A stretch of DNA of 64,000 bases from Asterias rubens (lineage: Eukaryota > Echinodermata > Asteroidea > Forcipulatida > Asteriidae), in NCBI RefSeq assembly GCF_902459465.1, contig NC_047065.1:11146170-11210169 (forward strand). The letters are read 5' to 3'. The notes beneath the pieces were generated by a model. It made no database searches, was not told the DNA's origin, and was given only the letters and a program-made list of their open reading frames with translations. Below, one piece after another: positions 13,201 through 25,200 of the stretch; the stretch's first letter is position 1, and each line of letters opens with the position of its first letter. A program made the translations under genes and the position numbers.

Positions 13201-16200
13201 TAAAGGGAAGGTACACGTTTGGTCGTTGTCAAAGACCAGTCTTCTCACTTGGTGTATCCCATCATGTGCATAAAATAACAAGCCTGTGAAAATTTTGGCT
13301 CAATCGGTCATCGAAGTTGCGAGAAAAATGATGAAAGAAAAAACACTAGCTAGAAGTCTTTTATTATGTTAGTGAGAAATTAACTGTTTCTCAAAAACTA
13401 CAATACTTCAGAGGGAGTCGTTTCCCACAATGCTTTATACTATCAACAGCTCTCCAATGCTCGTTACCAAGTCAGTTTTTAAGTTAATATTTGTTTTGAG
13501 TAATTACCAAACGTGTACCTTCCCTTTTAACCAGGTGATGGCGCTCTCAAATATATTTGCATCACTACCGGGGGTATACTAATTCATACCCAAAACAGTT
13601 ATTAAAGACTGGAACATCATACCACCAAAGACATCATATCCATAACGAACAATAAGACCTTTAAAGGAGCATTCATAAATACCCCAGACAGTTTCTCTAC
13701 TCCTATTGGTGGAGAGCGCGTCACGTGGGTGTGCATAAACCTTTTGTTAGTGACAGGTAAAAAGTGTATGGGGGACAGGAAGACCTGGAGAAACCTCAGC
13801 CGTAATATCATTGACCGAGGACACCACTCGAAATAGAAGAATGAAATAAAACAACATTTTGTACCTCCATGATTGCCCGCTCTTTTGAACTTGATTGATG
13901 AATCTCACTCTTCAGACCTAGCACCTTACTCTGCTCATGCTGATATACTTTATTGAGTTCTTCTAGTTCAGCTAAGACCGTGTCGTGACTCTTCTTCACT
14001 GCCCTTAGATTCTACAAGGAAAAGCAAGGAAATAACTATAGGTTATTAATGAGAATACAGTGGACTCGCATTATAACAAGGTCGCTCGGACTGTCCAAAT
14101 TACGTCTTTTAACAGGAATGTTATTCTAATCGGACAGCAAAACAAACCTAAAGCAGAAATGAGATTTTGGACTTTAGAAAAAAAAATTATACATGTAAAG
14201 CAGAACCTCTTCTTATCAGAGCTGATTGAAATCAGATAATACGCGAAAAACAAAAACATTTTGAATTTTTTTAACCATCAATATTTCAAACTGTGAATTC
14301 ATGCAAGTTTTTCAAGCTTAAATGCACTGGATACATATGGTACATTTAGGTGTCGAAGATCAGTATTCTCACTTAGTGTATCCCAATATATATAATTATA
14401 AAATAACAAACTTGAGAAAATTGCCGCACAATTGGTCTTCGAAGATGCAAGAGAATAGTGAAAGAAAAAACACCCTTGCTGCGCAAACTTGCGTGCTTTC
14501 ATAAACCTAATAAAAGGCTTTAGGGCTGAAGTCTTTCATTATTTGACTGAGAAATTACTTGTACCTCTTTCTCAAAAACTTTGTACTTGACAGGGTGCCG
14601 TTTCTCACAATGTTTTATACTGTCAACAGTTCTCCGTTGCTCATTACCAAGTAATTTTGAATGCTAACATTTATTTTGAGTAATTATCAATAGTGTCCAG
14701 TGCCTTTAAAGACTTGTTGGAAACCATTAGAAATTGGTTTTGTTTTCTTCAAATCTACAGAAGTCAACATTTTCTCAGGGCAGGTCACAATTACACAAAT
14801 CAAAATTATGGATACTTGCCTCTTCCAGGTTAGCATACTTGGCCTGTAAGGCTGTCAGCTTCGTTGACTTCTCTTTCACCTCCCTCTGGAGTCGGATCAT
14901 CTCAACATTCTCATGGATGTTTGTTCTAAAGAGGGTGAGAGGTATGCATGTTACTCATTAACTTATGAACCAGTTGTGCCGTATTTGTGACCACATGAGG
15001 GCGTCCTCAATAGTATTTTTATCACTTCCGGGGGTAAACCTGTTTCGTTCCTGCACAGTTTTACTCAGCGTTGTCACTTTTGTTGCGCCATAGTTTTAAG
15101 TTGCTTAAGAGGTGGATTATAACAGCTCTTTTAACGATCTTACTGTCCGTGGTGGATATGATGTCTGTGGTGGTAATGTGTTCCAGTCTTCAATAACTGT
15201 TTTGGGTATGAATGAATATACATGTATACCCCGGAAGTGATACAGACTTGTTTGAGAGCGCCCTCATGCAGTCAAAAATACGGCGCACTCAAATTGGGAT
15301 ACAGCTGGTGACTAGGTTCTTGAGGTTGTCCATTTAGGGTTGTAACTTTTGAGATATTGAGGTGAGCTTCATGAGGTATATTTGAGGTTATTATTTTGGA
15401 GAGGAGAATACAAGTTGATTAATATCCGAGGTATGCTTGAGGTTATCGTTTAAGAGCTATTTGTATCTAAACTCCTTAAGGTATTTCAGCTGAGGTTCAT
15501 GAGGTATATTTGAGGGTATAGTTTTGGAGATGAGGTTATAGTTTTTAGAGGTTATAGTTTTGGAGATGCTAGAGGGTAAAATACCATGGTATATTTCAGT
15601 TTGTAATGTGTGAGTTATTGGTGTATAATTCATTAGGGTAATTTATATAAAGTTCATGAGGTAAGTTTAAACAGGTTTTAGTTTTTGAGATGAGTTTATA
15701 GTTTTTGCAGGTTTCAGTTCTGGAGATACTCTGGAGGCTAAAATACTGCCTAGGTGTTTCAGGTGAAACATGTGAGTTACTGGTGTCGAAATTCATCAAG
15801 GTAAAAAGTGCTCCCTTTCCAGTAGGAACTTTACAGATACTAGTAAAAATAGGAACAGTTAGGATTAATTGACTGAAATAAAGTTCAATTAAACGGCAAA
15901 CTTGTAGTGGAACAAAATCCCACAACAAGGACACAAACAAGGGTTAAATTATGAGTGGGAATGTTTTAGTAAAGCCAGTGTTTAGTGTTTAGTGTGAACA
16001 ATGTAGATGACGAAGGAATAATGGTGGGGGAGGGGGGTTGAAGGGGGGTCATGCTGCATGAAACAAAATAATTAATTAGGTAAAACAATACAAAATAATT
16101 AGTACAGCCATAAACAATAGTAACGGACTGGGGTTAACAATCACAGGTATTAGATCAAGTCAGTTGCATCAGATTTTTGACCAATCAGCAAGGTGTGCCA

Positions 16201-19200
16201 AACGGTAAATCCCATATAGTGCTGTTGTTAATCAACCATTACACTGTCTGATCCAAACCAGTAGAATCCAAAATTTCATGTTAAATTTACAGAATTCAAC
16301 CTGAACTACTTCAGGCATGTAGTAGGTTTCCATTAAATCGTTGCGGCATCCCCTGGTAAGGATTCAAAGCACCTCTAGCCATCACGCTAGTTCGGTGGCC
16401 TAGGGGTAAGACATCTGCTTAAATAGCAATGCAAAGGTCAGGATTCAAATACCACCAGCGCCCAATTTCATAGGGCTGCTTAACGACAAGCAAGTTTTTG
16501 TGCTTACTGTAACAGAAAAATTTGCTCAGGTGCAAGCCATATTTCACAGGTTAGCAGAACAATAAGGCGGCCATACTGCGCGTTCACTATGGGTTTGCAT
16601 TGTGACATGGTATATTTTTCATGAAGTAACCTCGGAAGGTTAGCATGCCTGTGCGAGTGCTTACGGTTAGCAGCGCTATGAAATGGAAATCGCACAGTAA
16701 GCATGAAATCGGCCGCTAAGCAGCGCTATGAAATTGGGCCCAGGTGTCGTGGCCAAGCACCCAGGTCAAAATTCCAGTTGAACCTAGTTAACTGGGGTCA
16801 ACTGGTTCAACTGGATAGTGATCAAACTCGTCCATTTTCCATGTTAACCAACTGGTTTGGACTAGGTTTAACTGTGTTCAACTAGGTTGAAATTATAAAC
16901 CAGTTGGTCTCTGTCCATTTTCCATATTAAACCAACTGTTTTTAACTGTGTTTAACTAGTTTATCAACTGGTTTCAACTAGTTCCATTTAAACCCAGTTT
17001 AACTAGGTTCAACTGGAATTTCGACCTGGGCAGTTAAGAGCACCTGACTCAAGCTCTGGTGTTTCTGTTCAGCAGAGTGAGGGTTCACTCTGAGCTGTCA
17101 GAGTTTTGGCAGTCTTTGTGGCTGATCAAAAACAAAGCTTTGTTACCCCTTAAGTTGCCTAGTGTCGAGCTGTATTACTCAATACCATTGTTAAAATTCG
17201 TCATCAATTTGAAGTCGACCTAAAACCCTGTACATGTTCACAATTTCCATAAATTGGGCAACTTGAGAAAAAGAATGTGCATCAAAATAATAACAAAGAC
17301 TTTCTTTTAAGGAGGTGGGGAGGGAGTTTGGAGTAGGAAGAAAAATCAAATGGAATTTAGTATCATCAGAGACCATTCGTGCATATTCTGTGCATTGTAT
17401 CACACCGCATAGTGATATGGGTTAATATTGGCTGATGAAAATCTTGTGAGGCAACGTGCATGCCCTCTGATATATAGCGCCCTCAGGGCACCGACACTTA
17501 CTTTGCTGAATGTCTGTTGTCATGGTAACGGACGGGAGATGGAAACAAAAATGAAGTCAAGTGAACAAAAAACAATAACAGTGTTACATACAATGCAGGC
17601 GCAAAGAGAAGACACAACTGAAAAAGTTCAGTCAGAAGCTGTAAAGGAAACACATTATGCTAAAGGCTACAAAAAAGCTACAATTTAATTCACTTATAAA
17701 GAGATTGATTTCACTAATAGGATCAAACTGCAAATAATGTGTAGACCCCTAGCATACAATGTCACAAGCTCAAACAGCGCCCTCATTGCTGAGGGCAAAA
17801 AATACATAGATTTGTTTATCGCAAAAAACCACACCTTAAAGGAATGCTGCAGTGAATTAAAATAAAACAGTTAATTTTGCTGTCATTTATTTCTGATATA
17901 TGTATTGAACATCAATAAAATGTGTTTTGTTTATTCCCGACATATCTGACTTGCGTAATGAGCGAATAAGTCATGCCCCCCCCTTTTGTGGATTGTTACC
18001 GCCCCTACCATCGACGTCACGTCGGAAATTCAAACATATCGTCGGCAAAAAGAGTCTGGTCCCTAACTACATGCTCCTAGGTACCAGGCCACACAGTGCA
18101 CACGTCTCTATATGCACACAGCCAGGGGGCCCGACGGCTCGGGTTACCAACATGACGTCACGTTTATGCAAACGTTTAATCTCTTGAAAACCTTTTTTAA
18201 AATACTTGTGCATTTAATAAAAGAAAAAAAAAAAATATTTCAGGTTTAAAAAGTCATGTTTAATCATTTAAATGAATAAAAAAACACTGCAGCCACCCTT
18301 TAACATTTCTATTGTTTGACCTCAGCCAGGCCTCAAACTTCATCATTTTTAGGGCAAGGCCACTTTGGCCTTGGAGCAAGCCAAATTTTGGGGGGCACCA
18401 AGGCCAGTAGATTGGGCGCCAAAGCCAAAAATGAAATCTAAAAAAGGGCATTAATAAACTATGAGTTGTTTATCAAAATAACACCATAGTGCATTAGTTA
18501 TCCTGAAAGTTTAATAAACAAAATTTCAAAAAATTTCAAAAAATTAATTTGAAAATTGGCCAGAGGTTTCCCTATGGGTGGTTAACCCGATGAAACAGTT
18601 TGCATGAACAAAATATTGATAAATCATATCTTATTCATGAACAAACCGTAAAACTGCAAGCCACAAGATGTCAACACACTTTCCAGGTTAAAAAGAACAC
18701 AACATCCACTCCTATGAGTCACAAAACCAAGTCACAAAACCACAAAGACACCCATGCACTCGGCTTGCCTTTTGAGTGAAGCAAAAGTATAACAAACTGA
18801 AGAGGATTAACCACAAAGACACCGCACACAGCGCTTTTCTTTTGAGTGGAGCAAAAGTATTACAAACTGAAACAATTGTATAACAAACTGTAGCGGATTA
18901 AGATAAGAGTAATTGGGTGTCAATAGGAGTGTCAATCATTCTCCCAGGTGAGGCCTGGATAGTGTATGGGCGCTACATTAAATACAGAAAAGGATCTCCA
19001 ACTGTCGGCTTTTTGTGTGTAGAAAAGTTTGTTTTCGTAATCATTGACAACTGGGTAAAAAGGTTTCCGTAAAATCGCGGCAGCTGGTGCTTCTAGACAA
19101 CACTGAAAATGCATTTAACTTCTTTTAAAAAGGGCACGACGGCCAACGGGAATTAAGGGCACTGCAATTATGGCCTTGGAAAAGGTAATTTTTTGAGGGG

Positions 19201-22200
19201 CACCACGGCCAGAAGCAAGGGCACCGACGGCCATGGCCGTCGTGGCCGCCGGGAAATTTGAGGCCTGCTCAGCAATAGCAGCTTATGCAACAGGTTCAAT
19301 CCGAAATTGACAAAGTAGACTATATCTAAGAGAGGTTTGCAGTGACACCACAGAGAATATCTCTTTTATGTAGTGTTGATTCTAAAGAGAACTGGTGGTT
19401 AACGACTCAACAGTTCGATCAGTATGCTCTGATCGTCTTCAGGAGAATGCTGGACTCTGTTGCTAGATGCTGCTAAAGTACAAGGCTTGGTGTTGCGCAA
19501 AGGCGGGAAATGGATAAGCATAAGCTGGGCTTAGGGCGGTGAAGCATGCAGGCTCGAGTGGGACTAAAACTTCAACTGAAACCAACAGGGAGTGGGCAGG
19601 GAGTACTCAAAGGAACCGACCCTACTGAAAAGATATATTCACATGGTGTTACCGCAAACCTCTCTTAGTTATACTTCCACCATCCAAAGTTTCAAATCCT
19701 ACTTGTCTGCCTTCATTTGTAACATAAGCACAAGTAATGCAATTATCGTTTGGCACAACTACAATGTGAAGTATGTTGCTTAACAGGAAACCAGTCACAA
19801 AATATGGTATTTTGTCTGGTAACCTTATTCTGGTAAGCACAATTTTGTTGTGCCTAGCTAGTTTTTACAAATGACATTACTGCAAGAGCAGAAGACATCC
19901 ACTGCAACTGCAGTGGGTGCAAGGGTACCTCATTACAAGTTGAAGGATGGATTGAGCTAGTCTTGAGTTCCCAATTATCAAGTCCAGCAAGTCCCAAGTC
20001 AATTGGGACGAGTTTGGGTGACAAGTCACAAAGGTCGAGTCTGAGTTTGAGTCACTGTAGGTGAACTAGGTGAACACTCAACAAAACAATAGCACCCTGC
20101 ACTACATGTAATGACGTCACCCTTGCAAGGATAATGTCGAAGGATGGATTGAGCAAGTCTTGAGTTCCCGATTATCGAGTCCAGCAAGTCCCAAGTCAAT
20201 TGGGACGAGTTTGGGTGACAAGTCACAAAGGTCGCGTCTGAGTTGAGTTTGAGTCAATGTAGGTGAACTAGGTGAACACTCAACAAAACAATAGCACCCC
20301 GCACTACATGTAATGACGTCACCTTTGCATAAAATACCCAGCTGTCAGACAAACATGCCACACCACCTAGATGTAGTGGAATTTCACAGTTTTGTCCGAG
20401 CTCCGGGTCCTTAGCTTCTTTTTTGGCATTAGTTCGGAATGCTATTGTACTTGAATGTGCCTTACTACATTACTTCAAAACAAACTTATCTCAGACAGAA
20501 GATGCAGAGCGCTACTTATAGTCACACAGCATCGTTGGCCTATTCTTTCTTCCTAATTGGTTTGTGGGAGGGGGGGGGTCATTTGTCGCATTTTATATTG
20601 TCCACAAAGATTACAAAAATGAATAATAAAAAGTGCCCAATACTAGGTCCAAAGTAAAGTGCTTGATGAGCCTGCTTTAATTGCTTATACTACATGTACA
20701 TGTATAATGTTTGCATGAATTATGAATATTCATCAGTAGAGTTCACTGACCTTTGACCTGCTGACATGTGTTCCTTCAACCTGAGCAGTGTCTCCTCCTG
20801 TTCGATCTCCTTTATTCTTACCTAAGGCAAAATAAAAACCAATCAAACAAGGTTTTTATGAGAAATGCTGAACACAAACGGATCGTAGTGGTACATGTAC
20901 ATTTCCTTGCCTTCCACAGATGTATAGCACCCTTCCTTGTCTTCTCTCCACTGGGTTCTTGGCTCCCACAGTGATTAAGTTCACTTTTCTGAGAGTCCTT
21001 GCATTCACGATTAGAGTTTAAAAACATTAAATAAACCTGTGGAAGTCTATTCAAATATTTGTGTTTTGTCAGGAAAGTCAGGCATTCAGGGTTTGAACCC
21101 TTTCCCCTACCCTTGGGCAAAACCCTTGTCCCCATCTCTCCAAAAGTGGGTCAAAGATAAAAATCCCAGGGAGTTATTTCTGGGAAACCAACGCAGTTGG
21201 TGTGACTCTAACCTAGGTCCTAGAGGTAGAAGGTGTGGAAAGATGTGACTACGCCAACCCGCCCACCCACTTACATGTAGCTCAACTGCCTATTTCTCTT
21301 TTTATTAAATTTTTGAAAGACTTTGAAGACCGAGTTTTGTGACCCTTTTGCGCGGTTCACATCTGATTCTTAAGGTTTCTAACTCAGATGTAAGTGAATG
21401 TGTGCATCTTCACCTGCTCTTGAAGTATATCTTTATCTTGCTCCAAGGATGAGATATGATCTTGAAGATCCTGAATCACCTCTTCACTGAATCAAGAAGA
21501 AAAAACATAATTAATAAATACACACATGATTGTAATAAAAAAATTCACAATTTAAATGGGCTAGCTCAATGGTCTAGTGGCAAGACAACAATACTGCTCT
21601 AGCAATGCAAAGGTCATGGGTTCCAATCACACCGAGTGATTTGCCTGTGGATTTTTTCCACAAAACTCGGAAAAGTACTTGGAAGAGTATACAGTGCGTA
21701 CTACACATTGGTGTTAAGGGTCAAAATAAATTATATTCTGTATCCCCTATGCATTACCTTTGTGGTGCTAAGAGTAGACAGAGAAACTAGGTGACTTCTG
21801 CTTTAGTTAAGTGAATCAGCCGTCGATTTCACAAAACTCTTCCTAACTGAAGACTAATCTTAGGACTTAGGACGAGTCCCAACCCTGCACTGTAGCATGC
21901 GGACCTTAAGATTAATCCTAAGTTAAGACGAGTTACTCGTCCTAACTCAAGATAAGACGAGTCCTAACTCTTTGTGACATCGACCCCCAGGGGACTGAAT
22001 TTCTTTACTGCCACGGATCGAGATGTTTATCTTTAATACAATACCTACAGCAAGGATGATCAAGTTGATCTTGTTGAACTACCTACAGCCAATTACGGCT
22101 TTGAAACTTAGCTCCCTGTCACCAGACATGCTTGGTGGTGTAGTGACCTTTTGTTCAACTCCTGAATGAGTAGTATGCATGCGGATTTCATTTTCTGACG

Positions 22201-25200
22201 GAAGTCGGGAATCACACATTAGAGACAGGGTTAAAGAAAGGGCCATAAATGAACATGACGGTACTTACAGTCTGTGATTTTCTTCTCTAGCTTCTTCAAG
22301 GAGACTGTGACCGTATCTTGGAAGGACGTCGTTCCTGAAAGCTCTGGGTGTTGCTGATCTACGTTCATAACAATCAGACAAACAAAGTACAGGAACCATT
22401 TGACATATTAAAGGGAAGGTACACGTTTGGTAATTGTCAAAGACCAGTCTTCTCACTTGGTGTATCCCATCATAACCCTAAAATAACAAGCCTGTGAAAA
22501 TTTGGGCTCAATTGGTCAACTAAGTTGCGAGAAAATGATGAAAGAAAAAACACCCTTGTTGTACGAAATTGTGTGCTTTCAGATAAGAATAAAAGACTTC
22601 TAGCTAGAAGTCTTTTATTATTTTAGTGAGAAATTACCTCTTTCTCAAAAACTACGTTACTTCAGAGGGAGTCGTTTCCCACAATGTTTTATACCATCAA
22701 CAGCTCTCCAATGCTTGTTACCAAGTCAGTTTTTAGGTTAATATTTGTTTTGAGTAATTACCAAACGTGTACCTTCCCTTTAAAGGCAGTGGACACTATT
22801 GGCAATTACTCAATACAATTTTCAGCAAAAAACCTTACTTGGAAACGAGTAATGAGGAGAGGTTGGTAGTATAAAACATTGTGAGAAACGGCCCCCTCTG
22901 AAGTACTTTTCGAGAAGGAAGTTATTTTCCACGAATTTGATTTCGAGACCTCAGATTTAGAATTTGAAGTCTCAAAATCAAGCATCTGAAAGCACACTTA
23001 TTTGTGCAAAAAGGGTGTTTTTCTTTCATTTTTGTCTTGCAACGTTGATGACCGACTCCGCTGAAATTTTTACAGGTTTGTTATTTTATGCGTATGTTGA
23101 GATACACCAACTGTGAAGGCTAGTCTTTGACAATTACCAACAGTTTCCAGAGTCTTTAAGTGAGGCTAAAAATTAATAATACTAGTTTCATTAGTTGAGG
23201 TTTGCGGTAACACCATTTGGAAATCTCTCTTTTAAATAGTGTTGGTTCTGAAAAGATCTGTTGGTTGACAAATTTTCGATCAGTCTGCTCTGATTGTCTT
23301 CAGGACTAGGCGAATGACTTGAAGTTGTTACTACATGTCACCACAAAGAGAGACCGGCTTTTTGCTGCAGGCTTTGCCTGGTCTTGGATTCCTCTTGGTT
23401 TTTTATTTCATCTCCTTTGTCGTTTTGTTCTTGTCATTCTCTATATAAATGGTGTTCTATTATTATTATTATTATTATTAAGGTATTTATGAATGAAAAA
23501 AGAAATTGGTACCTACATTAACTCATACACAAATATAAACTACGACATGTTTCCATAAAAGAGTCAGTGTCTTACTTGTTGCGTTCATGTCCCTGAACCC
23601 TCAAGCCCTTCTTGATGTTATCTGGTGGAGGAGGTCGAGGCAATCCCTGTCAAATAAAAATAAAATGTCCAGACACAAAATTTCAATTTTTTAAGTAGAA
23701 AAACCCACTTAAACAGGTAGGGACTGAAAACTCAATTCATACATATGAGGTTCTTGTCCAAGGAACGATTTGAACCGTTGGTGGTTCTGAAACATTTCTG
23801 GAAAACATGCCCCAGCTTCAGTAATGTTTTTGTAAAAATGTTTTATGCGTGCATGGTTAGTTTAAGCTGTTTACCACTGAGAGTTCACTGTGATCAGTCC
23901 AAACTAGTATTGCTGAAGTGATCATACATGTACATGTGTAACTGTGATCACAGTGATCATACCTGTGATCACAGTGACAATAACTGTAAACACAGTGATA
24001 ACTGTGATCACAGTGATCATGTAACTGTGATTACAGTGATCATAACTGTGATCACAGCGATCATAACTGTGATCACAGTGATCATAACTGTGATCACAGT
24101 GACAATGACTGTAAACACAGTGATAACTGTGATCACAGTGATCATGTAACTGTGATCACAGTGATCATAACTGTGACAGTGATCATAACTGTGATCACAG
24201 TGATCATAACTGTGATCACAGTGATCATAACTGTGATCACAGTGATCATAACTGTGATTACTGTGATTATAACTGCGAAACACAGTGATAACTGTGATCA
24301 CAGTGATCATGTAACTGTGATCACAGTGATCATAACTGTGACAGTGATCATAACTGTGATCACAGTGATCATAACTGTGATCACAGTGATCATAACTGTG
24401 ATCACAGTGATCATAACTGTGATTACTGTGATTATAACTGCGAAAATAGTGATGATAGCTATGATGGTAGTGGTTAAAACTGCGATAACAGTGATTATAA
24501 TTGTTGTTACTGTCAGTGATAATCTGTTAACACAGCAATCCTATCTTTGATAAGAGTGATTATAACTGATTTCAGTGATTAATAGCTGATTACAGAGTTT
24601 TTAACTGCTGGTAACACCAATTATAACTGTGATTACAGTGATTATACCTGATTACAGTGATCTTGATTATAAGTGATAACTGTGAAGTGTGATGGTAAGT
24701 GACTACGACTGATTATTACTTACTGTGTTTACCCTTGATTGTACGTGTGGATATGGTGTCTGTCTACTACCCTGTGTTGCAAGCTGTTGCTTAGTAATTG
24801 TCAACTGCAATAGAGTGAAACAGCAATAAAGAAAGTAACAAAAAAAAAGTATTTTCAAAAATAAATTCTTGTTACTTACATATTAGTTTATATAGGACCA
24901 GATTTGGACATTTTGTGCATGTCGAGTCACACAAATTGCAAAAGTTTGTTTTATTGTCGAGTCTTGTTTATTGGGTGGTTTCTGATGATATATCCAAAAT
25001 CGGACATGAGTTTCAAGCCAGAAGTGACCTAATTTGCATGTTTAAATTAGGTGGTAATTAGCAATCTTTAATGTAAATTATCTCTAAAACTATTCATTTT
25101 ATGGACAAGATTTGTGTTAGAGGTGAATAGAAACCTGACCTTGAGAATCTAAAACTCATATTTGTATACTCGATTGACCCTTTCTAAATAACTAGGTCAA

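Noticed and set aside
17428..17688. 86-codon plus frame in RPGRIP1L intron 8
   Set aside because: Lys/Glu-rich but without homology or splice context.
23928..24480. CRISPR-like or CRP-operator-like reading of TGTGATCACA units
   Set aside because: No unique spacers, eukaryotic intron context; the motif is simply the minisatellite unit.
24017..24550. Long open frames on both strands (repeating ITVITV and DHSYDH)
   Set aside because: Pure by-product of a 21-bp repeat; no start context, splice sites or homology.
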